Shown here one piece after another: positions 1 through 10,113 of a DNA stretch of 64,000 nucleotides; the stretch's first letter is position 1; the number at the start of each line of letters is the position of its first letter. Under the pieces are notes generated by a model. That model was not told where the DNA came from. It searched no databases and saw nothing but the letters and a program-made list of their open reading frames with translations. Position numbers and translations under genes: made by a program. The DNA is from Rheinheimera texasensis DSM 17496. GTDB taxonomy: Bacteria; Pseudomonadota; Gammaproteobacteria; Enterobacterales; Alteromonadaceae. Location of the stretch: contig NZ_KL544007.1 of NCBI RefSeq assembly GCF_000711985.1, positions 124,001 through 188,000 on the forward strand. Reading direction: 5' to 3'.

Positions 1-3000
1 TGATGCCAGCATTGGCGTTGACCGATCAGATGAACATGTGTGGGCTGGTGCGGTTTTATTCGACGGCGCACGACGCTGGCATTAAACCGATAATCGGCTC
101 CGACTTGTGGGCGCAGCACCCGTTGTTCCCCGGCGAAGCATGCCGTTTGTTAGTGCTGGCCGCCGATAACGACGGTTATCAGAACCTGACCATGTTGTTG
201 TCCAAAGCCTATTTACGTGGGCATGTCGACAACAAACCGCAAATTGATCACGACTGGCTGGCCGAACACCACAAAGGCCTGATTGTGATTTCCGGCGGCA
301 AAGACGGTCCGCTTGGCAAGGCCCTGATCAAAGGCAATCAGGCCAGTACTGATGCGCTGGTGCAGTTTTACCAGCAGTATTTCCCCGACAGCTTTTTCCT
401 TGAGCTCATTCGCACCGGCCGACCGGACGAAGAGTTATACATTCAACATGCCGTCACGCTGGCAGAAAATACCGGCTTGCCGGTGGTGGCGACCAATGAA
501 GTGGTGTTTTTAACACCGGACGATTTCTCTGCACACGAAATTCGCGTCGCCATTCACGATGGTTATACGCTGGAAGACAAACGCCGGCCAAAAAATTACA
601 GTGAATCCCAGTATTTACGTTCAAGTGATGAAATGGCTGCGTTGTTTCACGACATTCCTGAGGCGCTCGCCAACTCAGTCGAAATCGCCAAACGCTGCAA
701 TGTGACTATCCGGCTTGGCGAATATTTTTTACCAGCTTTTCCGACCGGCGGCATGACCGATGCCGACTTCCTGGTGCTGAAATCACGCGAAGGCCTGGAA
801 GATCGAATGAAAATTCTGTTTCCGGACGAAGCAGAGCGGGCGGAAAAACGTGTTCCGTATGATGAACGTCTGCAGATTGAACTCGACGTCATTAATCAGA
901 TGGGTTTCCCGGGTTACTTCCTGGTCGTGATGGAGTTTATCCAGTGGTCGAAGGATAACGATATTCCCGTAGGCCCGGGGCGGGGCTCAGGAGCAGGCTC
1001 GCTGGTGGCGTATGCGCTTAAAATCACCGACCTGGACCCACTCGAATTTGACCTGCTGTTTGAACGTTTCTTAAACCCGGAACGGGTGTCGATGCCGGAC
1101 TTCGACGTCGACTTCTGTATGGACAGGCGCGACGAAGTGATTGAGCACGTCTCGGACATGTATGGCCGCGAAGCGGTGTCGCAGATCATCACCTTCGGTA
1201 CTATGGCGGCCAAGGCCGTTATCCGCGACGTCGGTCGGGTACTGGGCCATCCTTATGGTTTTGTTGACCGCATTTCGAAGCTGATCCCGCCAACGCCGGG
1301 CATGACACTGGAACAGGCTTTTGTAGAAGAGCCACGGCTGCCGGAGCTGTATGCGTCGGACAGCGAAGTCAAAGATCTCATCGATATGGCGCGCCGGCTC
1401 GAAGGCGTGACCCGTAACGCCGGTAAACACGCTGGTGGTGTGGTGATAGCGCCGACCAAAATCACCGATTTTGCGCCGGTGTACTGTGACGCGGAAGGTA
1501 ATAACCCGGTCACCCAGTTTGATAAAAACGATGTGGAATATGCCGGTTTAGTCAAATTCGACTTCCTCGGTTTGCGCACCCTGACTATCCTGCAGTGGGC
1601 GGTCAACATGGTGAATGCGCGCCATAAAAAGACCAACAAGCCGCTGGTGGATATCAATCATATTCCACTGGATGACCGCAAAAGCTACGACATGCTGATG
1701 AAGGCGGAAACCACTGCGGTGTTCCAGCTTGAATCGCGTGGCATGAAGGACTTGATCCGCCGTCTGCAGCCGGACTGTTTCGAAGACATGATTGCGTTGG
1801 TAGCCCTGTTCCGGCCCGGTCCGCTGCAATCGGGTATGGTGGACAACTTCATCGACCGTAAACGTGGCCGCGAAGAAATTTCTTATCCGGATGCGACCTG
1901 GCAGCATGAGTCGCTGAAACCCATTCTGGAACCAACTTACGGCATCATTCTTTATCAAGAGCAGGTGATGCAAATCGCCCAGGTGTTGTCGGGGTATTCG
2001 CTCGGTGGCGCTGACTTATTACGCCGCGCTATGGGTAAAAAGAAACCCGAAGAGATGGCGAAGCAGCGTGACACTTTCCAGAACGGCGCCGCAGCGAACG
2101 GCGTAGATCCGGAACTGGCGATGAAGATCTTCGATTTAGTGGAGAAATTCGCCGGTTACGGTTTTAACAAATCGCACTCTGCTGCTTATGCCTTAGTGTC
2201 GTATCAGACGCTGTGGATGAAAGCGCATTATCCGGCCGAATTTATGGCCGCGGTAATGTCGGCGGATATGGACAATACCGACAAAATCGTCACACTGGTC
2301 GACGAATGCGAAAACATGAAACTGAAGTTGCTGCCGCCGGATGTGAATTCCGGTCAGCACAAGTTTACCGTCAACAATGACGGCCATATTGTCTACGGCA
2401 TCGGCGCCATTAAAGGTGTCGGTGAAGGCCCGATTGAAGCCATTATTGAAGCCCGCGACGCCGGTGGGCCTTTCCACGATTTATTTGATTTCTGCCATCG
2501 TGTTGACATCAAACGGCTGAATAAGCGCGTGATTGAGAAGCTGATTCTGGCCGGCGCCATGGACAAACTGGGGCCGCACCGGGCAGCGATGATGGCGAGC
2601 CTCGAAGAGGCGATGAAAGCGTCGGAACAACAAGCCAAAGCGCAGGCGATGGGGCAGGACGATTTGTTTGGTTCTTTAGCGCCTGAGCCGGAAAACTCTG
2701 CCAAAGCTTTTAAAGTGGTGCCGCCCTGGCCGGACGAAGTCTGGCTGGAAGGGGAACGGGAAACGCTTGGGCTTTATCTAACGGGACACCCGATAAATCG
2801 GTATCTCGCCGAAATCCACCATTATGCCACGGCGCGGTTAGTCGACTTTACGCCGACCCGGCGCGACCAGACGGTGCACGCCTGTGGTCTGGTTGTTAAT
2901 GTGCGGGTATTGGTCAACAAAAAGGGCCGGCGCTGGGCATTAGTACAGCTGGATGATAAATCGGCGCGCTTAGATGTACGTTTTTTCCCCGAACAGTTCG

Positions 3001-3368
3001 AGAACTTCGAGCATCTGCTGCAAAAAGACAAAGTTTTGGTGGTATCTGGACAGGTCAGCTTTGATGATTTCAGTGGCGGCCTTACAATGACCGGCCGCGA
3101 GGTGGTTGAGATCACCCAGGCCAGGGAAAAATGCCTGAAACATTTGTTTGTCAGTATTGATGCTGACAAACTCAGTCAGGACCGGCTGCAGCAATTGCGG
3201 CAGGTACTGAACGAATTTAAAGCCGGGACAGTGCCGGTTAAATTACGTTACCAGCGCGCGGAAGGCGCGGTGACGCTGGCACTGGGCACCGATTGGTGGA
3301 TCACACCCACAGACGCTTTGTTGCATCAGTTAAAACAATTAGCAACAATACAACTTGAATTTAATTAG
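1..3368 (+). CDS. dnaE: DNA polymerase III subunit alpha (5'-truncated by window edge)
   Basis: Catalytic alpha subunit of the replicative DNA polymerase III holoenzyme. The reading frame is open from the window edge and begins inside the PHP domain (visible residues start [15 protein letters not shown]). About 35 N-terminal residues are missing, judging from the offset to the E. coli catalytic aspartates. The polymerase core shows the [10 protein letters not shown] motif and the catalytic PDFDVDF motif (visible residues 365-371). An internal beta-clamp binding motif QDDLF lies near visible residue 885. It is followed by the C-terminal OB-fold ([14 protein letters not shown] onwards). The visible 1121 residues plus the missing part match the usual length of about 1160. 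accA follows 17 bp downstream on the same strand, a common gammaproteobacterial arrangement. Confidence 0.97.
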   Translation, partial: MPALALTDQMNMCGLVRFYSTAHDAGIKPIIGSDLWAQHPLFPGEACRLLVLAADNDGYQNLTMLLSKAYLRGHVDNKPQIDHDWLAEHHKGLIVISGGKDGPLGKALIKGNQASTDALVQFYQQYFPDSFFLELIRTGRPDEELYIQHAVTLAENTGLPVVATNEVVFLTPDDFSAHEIRVAIHDGYTLEDKRRPKNYSESQYLRSSDEMAALFHDIPEALANSVEIAKRCNVTIRLGEYFLPAFPTGGMTDADFLVLKSREGLEDRMKILFPDEAERAEKRVPYDERLQIELDVINQMGFPGYFLVVMEFIQWSKDNDIPVGPGRGSGAGSLVAYALKITDLDPLEFDLLFERFLNPERVSMPDFDVDFCMDRRDEVIEHVSDMYGREAVSQIITFGTMAAKAVIRDVGRVLGHPYGFVDRISKLIPPTPGMTLEQAFVEEPRLPELYASDSEVKDLIDMARRLEGVTRNAGKHAGGVVIAPTKITDFAPVYCDAEGNNPVTQFDKNDVEYAGLVKFDFLGLRTLTILQWAVNMVNARHKKTNKPLVDINHIPLDDRKSYDMLMKAETTAVFQLESRGMKDLIRRLQPDCFEDMIALVALFRPGPLQSGMVDNFIDRKRGREEISYPDATWQHESLKPILEPTYGIILYQEQVMQIAQVLSGYSLGGADLLRRAMGKKKPEEMAKQRDTFQNGAAANGVDPELAMKIFDLVEKFAGYGFNKSHSAAYALVSYQTLWMKAHYPAEFMAAVMSADMDNTDKIVTLVDECENMKLKLLPPDVNSGQHKFTVNNDGHIVYGIGAIKGVGEGPIEAIIEARDAGGPFHDLFDFCHRVDIKRLNKRVIEKLILAGAMDKLGPHRAAMMASLEEAMKASEQQAKAQAMGQDDLFGSLAPEPENSAKAFKVVPPWPDEVWLEGERETLGLYLTGHPINRYLAEIHHYATARLVDFTPTRRDQTVHACGLVVNVRVLVNKKGRRWALVQLDDKSARLDVRFFPEQFENFEHLLQKDKVLVVSGQVSFDDFSGGLTMTGREVVEITQAREKCLKHLFVSIDADKLSQDRLQQLRQVLNEFKAGTVPVKLRYQRAEGAVTLALGTDWWITPTDALLHQLKQLATIQLEFN

Positions 3369-3385
3369 GTAGGTAGTGACAGTCG

Positions 3386-4342
3386 ATGATGCTGAATTAT
3401 TTAGAGTTTGAGCAACCGATTGCGGAACTTGAAGCAAAAATAGAAGAACTGCGCAAAGTCAGCCGTAACGGTGAGTTTGACCTGGGCCTCGAAGAGGAGG
3501 TCAACAAGCTCAAAGAGAAAAGTCTGACGCTGACCAAAAAGATTTTTGCTGAGTTAGGTCCATGGCAGGTCGCCCAGTTAGCCCGCCATCCGCTGCGTCC
3601 TTATACGCTGGACTATATCAAACATATTTTTACCGATTTTGACGAGCTGGCCGGTGACCGGGCTTTTGCCAATGACCCGGCGATTGTCTGTGGCACCGCC
3701 CGTTTAGGCGACCGTCCGGTGATGGTGATTGGCCACCAGAAAGGCCGTGACACCGCAGAAAAAATCAAACGTAATTTCGGCATGCCAAAACCTGAAGGCT
3801 ACCGCAAAGCACTGCGCATGTATGAAATGGCAGAACGCTTTAACATGCCGATCATCACTTTTATCGACACGCCGGGCGCTTATCCTGGCATCGGTGCGGA
3901 AGAACGCGGTCAGAGTGAAGCCATTGCCCGTAACCTTAAGGTGATGGCTGGCCTGAAAGTACCAGTTCTGTGTACAGTGATCGGTGAAGGTGGTTCTGGT
4001 GGCGCTTTGGCCATTGGTGTCGGCGATCAGGTTAACATGCTGCAATACAGCACCTATTCGGTGATTTCACCGGAAGGTTGTGCGTCTATTCTGTGGAAAA
4101 GCGCGGAAAAAGCGCCGCTCGCTGCCGAGGCGATGGGCGTGACAGCACCACGCATCAAAGAGCTGGGGCTGATTGATGAAATCATCAATGAACCGCTGGG
4201 TGGCGCGCATCGTTCTCACGAGCAAATTGCTCAGGGCGTTAAAGCCGCGTTGTTACGCGACTTAGCCAAGCTGGATAAGCTCTCAGTGGCCGAACTGCTG
4301 GACCGGCGTTATAAACGTCTGATGTCCTTCGGTTATTGTTGA
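3386..4342 (+). CDS. accA: Acetyl-CoA carboxylase carboxyltransferase subunit alpha
   Basis: Alpha subunit of the carboxyltransferase half of acetyl-CoA carboxylase. With AccD (encoded at 60192-61064 in this window) it transfers CO2 from biotin to acetyl-CoA, making malonyl-CoA for fatty acid synthesis in the cytoplasm. At 318 aa it matches the E. coli protein (319 aa). The N-terminal helix [18 protein letters not shown] and the crotonase-like core with the glycine-rich oxyanion stretch [15 protein letters not shown] are clear. Two ATG codons lie in tandem at 3386 and 3389, so the first or second methionine may be used. It follows dnaE closely and ends in an intrinsic terminator. Confidence 0.97.
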   Translation: MMLNYLEFEQPIAELEAKIEELRKVSRNGEFDLGLEEEVNKLKEKSLTLTKKIFAELGPWQVAQLARHPLRPYTLDYIKHIFTDFDELAGDRAFANDPAIVCGTARLGDRPVMVIGHQKGRDTAEKIKRNFGMPKPEGYRKALRMYEMAERFNMPIITFIDTPGAYPGIGAEERGQSEAIARNLKVMAGLKVPVLCTVIGEGGSGGALAIGVGDQVNMLQYSTYSVISPEGCASILWKSAEKAPLAAEAMGVTAPRIKELGLIDEIINEPLGGAHRSHEQIAQGVKAALLRDLAKLDKLSVAELLDRRYKRLMSFGYC

Positions 4343-4355
4343 TAAAGCGCAAAGG

Positions 4356-4381
4356 AAAGCCGCCGTCAGGCGGCTTTTTTA
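4356..4381 (+). terminator. Intrinsic terminator after accA
   Basis: A perfect 7-bp stem AGCCGCC/GGCGGCT with a GTCA loop (4358-4375) is followed by six T. It lies between the accA stop codon and the tilS start codon. Confidence 0.85.
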
Positions 4382-4386
4382 TCTCA

Positions 4387-5757
4387 ATGCCACTGAGCCC
4401 TGAATTTCACTTCACACCACAATCACTGCAGCAACGGCTGCAGCAGGCGGTGCTGACAGTGTTGAATGCCGCCGCAAAGCCAAGGCTATTGCTGGCGCTC
4501 AGTGGCGGGCTGGATTCAATGGTATTGCTGCATGTGCTGGCCGGCTTGCGCGAAACTGCCGACTTTGTGCTGAGTGCTGCATATGTGCATCACGGTTTGC
4601 AGAAGCAGGCGGATGAGTGGGCGGCTTTTTGTCAGGTGCAGACCGCTGGATTGCAGGTTGATTTTCAGGTTTGCCATGTTGAGCTCACAGAACCCGGCCG
4701 CAATATCGAACAACAAGCCCGGACGTTACGTTATCAGGCGCTGGCGGCTTTGTTGGATGCCGACACTGCACTGCTGACTGCGCATCACGCTGACGATCAG
4801 CTGGAAACCATTTTACTGGCACTCAAACGCGGCAGCGGATTAACCGGGCTCAGTGGCATTGCTGCGCAGAAGCCTTTTGCCGGTACTGTGCTATTGCGGC
4901 CACTACTGGCTTTTAGCCGCGCTGAGCTTGAGCAATATGCCAGCGCCAACCAGCTGAGTTATGTCACAGATCCAAGCAATCTGGATGACAGCTTTGACCG
5001 CAATTTTCTGCGCCAGCATGTATTGCCGTTGTTGCAGCAACGTTTTCCGGCGATCAGTCAGACTACTGCGCGCAGTTGCCAGCTGTTGCAGCAAAGCCTG
5101 GACTATCAACGGCAACAGCTGGCCGTTGAATTACCGGCAGTGCTGCGACAACAACAACTGGATTTAGCCCGGCTGGCAGAACGACGGGAGCCACAACGTA
5201 CATTGTTGCTGCGCAGTTTTCTGCGTCGTTATGACTTAGCGCCATCGGCCGAACAATGCCGCGAGTTTGTGCAGGTGTTCCTTGAGTCTGCGCCAGATGC
5301 ACAGCCACTACTGCAATGGGGTGACTGGCAATTACGCCGTTTTAATGGTTTGTTGTATCTGCTCGATGCCAGCGAACAACTCGGTTTAAACACAGCGCCG
5401 GCATCTGGTATCAGGCTGCTGCCGGAACAACAGCAACAGTGGCAGCACTGGCAGTTCTGCTGGAGTCTGTCCGCTCAGGCACCAGCAGCAGATTGGAGCA
5501 GCCTGCCGCTGGCGCTGGATATCTCATCACAGCTGGAAATTCGCACCGGACAGCTGAATCAGCGCTTCAAACCAGCTGGAGCTAGTCACAGTAAAGCGTT
5601 AAAAGACTGGTGTAAGTTGTGGGAAGTGCCGCCCTGGCGACGTGGCTCCATGCCGTTTATCATCGCCGGACAGCAAAAACAGATAGTCGCAGTGCCGGAG
5701 TTTGCCAGCCACTGCAGCGCAGCCGAAGCGCAAAGCTGGCTGCACTATAAAAAGTAA
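4387..5757 (+). CDS. tilS: tRNA(Ile)-lysidine synthase
   Basis: Ligates lysine to C34 of the tRNA-Ile CAU anticodon using ATP, so that the tRNA reads AUA and is charged with isoleucine. The N-terminal PP-loop ATP-binding motif LALSGGLDSMVLLH is intact, followed by the TilS substrate-binding and C-terminal domains (TGQLNQRFKPAG, LKDWCKLWEVPPWRR). The frame is open upstream to a TTG at 4336, but that stretch contains the accA terminator, so I chose ATG 4387 (MPLSPEFHF, 456 aa). No good ribosome-binding site precedes it. The gene ends 6 bp from the convergent diguanylate cyclase gene with no obvious terminator between. Confidence 0.93.
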   Translation: MPLSPEFHFTPQSLQQRLQQAVLTVLNAAAKPRLLLALSGGLDSMVLLHVLAGLRETADFVLSAAYVHHGLQKQADEWAAFCQVQTAGLQVDFQVCHVELTEPGRNIEQQARTLRYQALAALLDADTALLTAHHADDQLETILLALKRGSGLTGLSGIAAQKPFAGTVLLRPLLAFSRAELEQYASANQLSYVTDPSNLDDSFDRNFLRQHVLPLLQQRFPAISQTTARSCQLLQQSLDYQRQQLAVELPAVLRQQQLDLARLAERREPQRTLLLRSFLRRYDLAPSAEQCREFVQVFLESAPDAQPLLQWGDWQLRRFNGLLYLLDASEQLGLNTAPASGIRLLPEQQQQWQHWQFCWSLSAQAPAADWSSLPLALDISSQLEIRTGQLNQRFKPAGASHSKALKDWCKLWEVPPWRRGSMPFIIAGQQKQIVAVPEFASHCSAAEAQSWLHYKK

Positions 5758-5763
5758 TCAGCC

Positions 5764-6702
5764 TCAGCCGTTCATCACATCAGCTACAGTCGTAATTTGT
5801 TGCGATGCCGTCCGCACCACATTCTTACCGTTTTGTTTTGCGTCATACAAAGCCGCGTCAGCGCGATTAAATATCGCTTTGGCGGATTCATCGTTAAGGT
5901 GGGACGCCAAACCGGCACTGGCGGACACGCCGAATTTCACGCAGATATGATGTTGGCTGATCGCCTTCACCAGCCGGTGAGCCACCAGCTCGGCGCTTTG
6001 GGCATCTTCGGCCGTTAACAGTACTGCAAATTCGTCACCGCCAAAGCGGAACAGATTATCGCTGGCGCGCAGCGTGCTGCGCATGGCGTCAGCGACTGCC
6101 AATAACACATCATCTCCGGCGTGGTGGCCAAAGTTGTCGTTCACCTGTTTAAAGTTGTCCAGATCCAACAGGATCAACACCAGCGGCTGCTGTTTGCGTT
6201 CGGTCAGTTGCAAGGCTTTATGGATCGCATCGTCAAAAAAACGACGGTTGCCAAGGCCTGTCAGGGTATCGCGCAGCGCCAGCTGTTGTAGGCGGGTAAC
6301 AATCAGCGCGTTACGCAACGGAAACAACCATTGCTGCTCCAGTTCCAGCAATTTGCGCTGCTGCATCGGCGTAACAGGATGTTCGCTTTGATAAACCAAC
6401 TCAGCCAGACATTGCTCATTGAGTACCAGCATGCTGCGGTATTCATGTGGGCCTGTGTAAGAACCGGCAGCCTTATATTCACCGACCGCCGTTAGCAGTG
6501 TCAGTGCCGTCACCGGCAATATTTTGCCAACAGCCATCGAAAACATCTGTAGCTGTTGAGCCAGCTCCAGTGTGGTCTGTAATTGCTCCGGCAAAGCCGC
6601 GCCCAGTTTGCTGGTCGCACCAGACCAGATTGGAGAACTGGTGATGCCAGCGTAGCTGGGTACATGTTGTAATGACATATCGGAAAAGCTGAAAAGTTCC
6701 AT
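5764..6702 (-). CDS. Diguanylate cyclase (GGDEF)
   Basis: Predicted to make cyclic di-GMP from two GTP. The C-terminal GGDEF domain (about residues 140-300 of 312) has an intact active-site GGDEF at 221-225. An allosteric inhibitory site RASD lies at 212-215, exactly five residues upstream, so both catalysis and product inhibition should work. The N-terminal 130 residues form a soluble-looking helical region with no transmembrane segment, similar to the input region of GGDEF proteins that carry no named sensor; I cannot name its signal. It stands alone between convergent tilS and the patatin gene. Confidence 0.92.
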   Translation of the reverse strand: MELFSFSDMSLQHVPSYAGITSSPIWSGATSKLGAALPEQLQTTLELAQQLQMFSMAVGKILPVTALTLLTAVGEYKAAGSYTGPHEYRSMLVLNEQCLAELVYQSEHPVTPMQQRKLLELEQQWLFPLRNALIVTRLQQLALRDTLTGLGNRRFFDDAIHKALQLTERKQQPLVLILLDLDNFKQVNDNFGHHAGDDVLLAVADAMRSTLRASDNLFRFGGDEFAVLLTAEDAQSAELVAHRLVKAISQHHICVKFGVSASAGLASHLNDESAKAIFNRADAALYDAKQNGKNVVRTASQQITTVADVMNG

Positions 6703-6841
6703 CAGCGACTCCCTGAAGCGAATGATAATTCAGCAAAGCAGGTTTTGTGCCATTGATAGTAAGTGATTGTTATAAAATAACTAATGTATCTTTACGTGGG
6801 CAGAAAGCTGGGCGAGGGCGGCAGCTTGCTGCCGCATCTGA

Positions 6842-7981
6842 CTATTCTTTGGCGCTCAGAAATGCCATTAAAGAATCCATTTGGACCATTGCATCCTGAT
6901 AACCCAATTCAATCAGGCGTTTGGTGAAGCTTTTTTCAAATAACAGATAACTGGCCAGACTGGAATCTGAGTGCTGTTTGATGCCAATAGTGCGCAGCAA
7001 GGAGCGGATGGCCATCGGCAGGGCCAGAAAATGTTCACTGGCCAGTGCGTTAAAATTGGTGGAGGGGTTAATCAGGTAGCTGTGCACCGGTTTCAGTTCA
7101 GAGCTGATTTGATGTTGTTGTAAGGTCTCCAGTGTTTTGTTAACCCGTTGCATCCGCTCTAAGTCGGCATTGAGCGTGTCGGAAAAGATGCTGTCGAGCA
7201 AATGGCCGGCGATAGTCGACATATTGGGGTGATGCGGCATTTGCTGCAGATGTTCACGCCGCCTTGGCTGTTCCAGCCCAACGATCAGAATGCGATCGGC
7301 ACCAAGATGAATGGGGGCGCTGAGCGGTGCCAGCTGATTGACCGAGCCATCGCCGAAATATTGTTGATTGATCCGCACCGAGGGCATCACCAGCGGAATG
7401 GCCGCAGAAGCCATTAAGTGATGAATGCCTAATAAAGTTCTTTGGCCGCAGCGACGGGAACGTTGCCATTCTTTTGCCTCACGGCTTTGGAAAAAAGTGA
7501 TGGAATCGCCGCTGTTGTAGCAGCTGGCGGTCACCGACACGCTGTCGAGATAGCCGCCCATGATATTGCGGTCAAGCCGTTTTAAATCGAGCATTTCGTT
7601 CAGCAGATGTTTCAGCGGCTTGCTGTCGAGCATAGACACGGGCTTATGGTTGGCATAGTCAGCCTGAAAGGCGCTCAAAAAACCGCGAACCAAATGCCAG
7701 GTGGCGCGAACATAATCGGAATAATAGACCTGGCCGGTATGAAAGTTCTTCCACACCCATTCCAGCTTTTTTACGCCAAGCTGGAAACAACTGGCATAGC
7801 AAGCAATGGCAGTGCCGTTGATAGCTCCGGCCGAAGTACCGCAGACAATCTGAAACGGGATCCTGCTATTACGCGGATATTGTTGGGCAATCGCTTTGAG
7901 CACACCGACCTGATAAGCAGCACGGGCGCCGCCGCCGGTTAATAAAATCGCTGTTTTGGCGGATTTTGTATTATCTGTCAT
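6842..7981 (-). CDS. Patatin-like phospholipase
   Basis: Serine lipid acyl hydrolase of the patatin family, 379 aa. The glycine-rich oxyanion loop TGGGARAAYQVGVL (about 15-28) and nucleophile elbow GTSAG (Ser50) are present. The dyad aspartate lies in FGDGS (Asp211). No signal peptide is visible, so it is probably cytoplasmic or peripheral at the inner membrane. The C-terminal 150 residues, with a helical SYLLFEKSFTKRLIELGYQDA segment, match the long bacterial patatins seen in Alteromonadales and Pseudomonas. It is divergent from the DUF3014 gene. The substrate is unknown. Confidence 0.88.
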   Translation of the reverse strand: MTDNTKSAKTAILLTGGGARAAYQVGVLKAIAQQYPRNSRIPFQIVCGTSAGAINGTAIACYASCFQLGVKKLEWVWKNFHTGQVYYSDYVRATWHLVRGFLSAFQADYANHKPVSMLDSKPLKHLLNEMLDLKRLDRNIMGGYLDSVSVTASCYNSGDSITFFQSREAKEWQRSRRCGQRTLLGIHHLMASAAIPLVMPSVRINQQYFGDGSVNQLAPLSAPIHLGADRILIVGLEQPRRREHLQQMPHHPNMSTIAGHLLDSIFSDTLNADLERMQRVNKTLETLQQHQISSELKPVHSYLINPSTNFNALASEHFLALPMAIRSLLRTIGIKQHSDSSLASYLLFEKSFTKRLIELGYQDAMVQMDSLMAFLSAKE

Positions 7982-8167
7982 AGAGATAACAACATACGTC
8001 TGAATTGCCTAACTATTAACGATTGATTGCTATCTTGCAATGCCCTGAACAGGCAGCTTTATAGCTTTCGATGAGAAAATTGAAACTTTTCAATATGTCA
8101 GCGCACTAAAAACAGCAAGTCTGCGGTAAAGTAAACCAGATCCGACTAAGAAGGAGTCGCCCACACT

Positions 8168-9028
8168 ATGTCTAATCAAGCCTCGCCCAGCTCAACCGGC
8201 TGGATTGCCCCAGTCATCGTTTTAGTGATTATTGCTGCTGCAGCCTGGTATTTATTAAAGCCGGCACCACCAGCACCAGCGCCTGTGACTCCGGTGGCGA
8301 CAGCGCCGGCGGTAGTCGAAACTAAAGCTGCTGAGCCTGCAGACAAACTGCTCCCACCACCAACCGCGGATGACAAGCTGGCCGAAGCTGCTGACGATGC
8401 CGGTGTCGATGTTGGTGCCGAAACTGAAGTGACTGCCGCAGCGTCGCTGCCACCATTGGACCAGTCTGATGAAGTGGTACGTGCCGCGTTTTTCGGCTTG
8501 AAATGGAAACCGGGTTTGTCGTCGCTGTTTTTAAACGAAGAGATGATCCGCCGTTTTGTCGTGCAGGTCGACAATATTGCTCAGGGCCGGTTGATTGCTG
8601 AACAGTCGTTGTTGAAAGGACTGAGAAAAGATTTTGCCGCCAAAACCAAAGGACAGGGCTATCAGCTGGATAATGCGAACTATCAACGCTATCACCCGTA
8701 TCTGGATTTATTGGAAAGTGTGCCACCGCAGCAGGTCGCCGCTTTGTACAAACAGTTTTATCCGCTGCTGCAAGCGGCTTATCTGGAGCTTGGTTACCCT
8801 GACCAGCAGTTCGATGATCGGCTGCAACAGGCGATCAAAGTGTTGTTAAGTGCGCCTGAGATCACCGATGAGCCAGATCTGACGCTTTCTTCAGTGCATT
8901 ATTCCTTTGCCGATGCTGAGATTGAACAGTTGGGCCTTGCGCAAAAACAAATGATTCGGTTAGGTCAGGCCAATCAGCAACGGCTGAAACTGTTGTTAGT
9001 GCAGTATCAGGCTGTGCTAAAACGGTGA
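8168..9028 (+). CDS. DUF3014 family membrane-anchored protein
   Basis: A 286-aa protein of unknown function that matches the DUF3014 family by recall. It has a short cytoplasmic N-terminus, one membrane segment (about residues 13-29, WIAPVIVLVIIAAAAWYLL), a Pro/Ala-rich spacer (30-80) and a conserved domain (about 95-286). Typical family stretches are FFGLKWKPGLSSLFLNEEMIRRFV and YQRYHPYLDLLESV. The topology places the domain in the periplasm. A ribosome-binding site (AAGGAG) lies 12 bp before the ATG. The stop overlaps the GTG start of the next gene (GTGA), so the two are probably translationally coupled. Confidence 0.85.
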   Translation: MSNQASPSSTGWIAPVIVLVIIAAAAWYLLKPAPPAPAPVTPVATAPAVVETKAAEPADKLLPPPTADDKLAEAADDAGVDVGAETEVTAAASLPPLDQSDEVVRAAFFGLKWKPGLSSLFLNEEMIRRFVVQVDNIAQGRLIAEQSLLKGLRKDFAAKTKGQGYQLDNANYQRYHPYLDLLESVPPQQVAALYKQFYPLLQAAYLELGYPDQQFDDRLQQAIKVLLSAPEITDEPDLTLSSVHYSFADAEIEQLGLAQKQMIRLGQANQQRLKLLLVQYQAVLKR

Positions 9029-9615
9029 GTGCTGCAATCCCGGAATTACCCGGGGCGTTACCACGCCATGATAGCAACCGAGCCCAACGTCTCGGTTGCT
9101 GGGTGTTGTTACGCCTCGGCTGGCAAATCCGCGGTGAGTTGCCAGCGGTGCCGAAACTGGTCGCTGCTGTAGCGCCACATACTTCGAACTGGGACTTTAT
9201 CGTGGCTTTTGCTGCCAGTCTGGCGTTGGGTTTAAAGATTTCATTTCTGGGTAAACACAGCATTTTTGTCTGGCCCATTCGCAATTTTCTGCTGCGCTTT
9301 GGCGGTATTCCGGTGGAGCGCAGCCAACGTCACGGCATAGTGCCGCAGCTGGTGGCGACCTTTGCCCGCGAGCCGAAACTATTGCTCGGCATCGCGCCGG
9401 AAGGTACCCGCAAAAAAGTCGCGCAGTGGAAATCCGGCTTCTGGCAAATTGCTAAACAGTCAGGCGTGCCTATTCAGTTAATTGGGCTCGATTTTGCCAG
9501 CAAATCTATTGTGTTTGGGCCGTTACTGCAGCCTGGTGAGAGTTTCGAAGCCGATTATCCGTTGATGCGAGCCTTTTTTGCGCAAATGCAGCCGCGGATC
9601 CCGGAGAATTTTTGA
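9025..9615 (+). CDS. Lysophospholipid acyltransferase family protein (PlsC-like)
   Basis: A 196-aa protein of the PlsC/LPLAT acyltransferase family. Both hallmark motifs are present: HTSNWD (an H-x4-D catalytic pair) and APEGTRKK (the EGTR phosphate-binding motif). It is shorter than true PlsC and resembles the small 1-acyl-glycerol-3-phosphate acyltransferase-like proteins of marine gammaproteobacteria, so the exact acceptor is uncertain. The start is GTG at 9025, overlapping the DUF3014 stop codon. Confidence 0.85.
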   Translation: MSAAIPELPGALPRHDSNRAQRLGCWVLLRLGWQIRGELPAVPKLVAAVAPHTSNWDFIVAFAASLALGLKISFLGKHSIFVWPIRNFLLRFGGIPVERSQRHGIVPQLVATFAREPKLLLGIAPEGTRKKVAQWKSGFWQIAKQSGVPIQLIGLDFASKSIVFGPLLQPGESFEADYPLMRAFFAQMQPRIPENF

Positions 9616-9740
9616 CGTTATATCTGGTTGCCTTGTGGCAGTTTGCGCAACTTTTGTCCGCTGGCGCGGCTTTTTAGCGTAGCCGGCTGATTTTCGGTTG
9701 CAGGGCATGGCGCTTTTGCGCATAATGCCGCCGCACTCAT

Positions 9741-9758
9741 TGTTGACGCCTGTCAACA
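9741..9758. repeat. 7-bp inverted repeat just upstream of ffs
   Basis: TGTTGAC-GCCT-GTCAACA, a perfect 7-bp inverted repeat ending 6 bp before the 4.5S RNA 5' end. It has the spacing of an FNR/CRP-family half-site pair (TTGAC-N4-GTCAA), but differs from the FNR consensus at the innermost bases. Role unknown. Confidence 0.4.
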
Positions 9759-9764
9759 ACACTA

Positions 9765-9879
9765 TGGTGGCCTTATTGGTCCTCCCGCAATAGTAGTTCG
9801 TGAACCCGGTCAGGTCCGGAAGGAAGCAGCCGCAGCGAATGATCTATGTGCCGGGATGTGGCTGGTAAGGCTACCACCC
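9765..9879 (+). ncRNA. ffs: 4.5S RNA of the signal recognition particle
   Basis: Bacterial small SRP RNA, which binds Ffh and targets inner-membrane proteins to the translocon. The universally conserved Ffh-binding hairpin reads GTCAGGTCCGGAAGGAAGCA with its GGAA tetraloop, and the asymmetric-loop partner strand CCGGGATGTGGCTGG lies downstream. The 5' GGTGG-CC-TTA pairs with the 3' TAAGG-CT-ACCACC to close the long hairpin. Length is about 114 nt, like E. coli. The exact ends are inferred from the closing stem; no clean terminator is evident. Confidence 0.95.
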
Positions 9880-9936
9880 AAATTCTCCCAGCTTTTTATG
9901 TGTTCCAAAACCAACCTTTTGCAGACTGGTGTCGGT

Positions 9937-10113
9937 TTATTGCTGCGCTTGTTGCTGCATTTGCAATTTTCGCTGGAAATCTTTGGTGACTATCGGTAAT
10001 GCTGCCAGCACAACAGCCGGATCAAGCTGGTGTTGTTCCAGCAGCATAATCAGGTCGACCGCCAGTTTCACTGCTGGCGGTGCCTGATCTAATGGTGGAT
10101 TTTTAGCATTCAT
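9937..10113 (-). CDS. ybaM: YbaM-like small protein (DUF2496)
   Basis: A 58-aa protein beginning MNAKNPPLDQAPPAVKLAVD. The stretch VKLAVDLIMLLEQHQLDPAVV followed by ALPIVTKDFQRKL closely resembles E. coli YbaM, a small protein of unknown function encoded next to priC. Here priC lies 2.5 kb away. The ATG overlaps the stop codon of the upstream comFB-like gene (ATGA), so the two are co-translated. Confidence 0.8.
   Translation of the reverse strand: MNAKNPPLDQAPPAVKLAVDLIMLLEQHQLDPAVVLAALPIVTKDFQRKLQMQQQAQQ

Noticed and set aside
4336-4386. Longer tilS start at TTG 4336
   Set aside because: This stretch holds the accA terminator hairpin, and family alignment supports ATG 4387.
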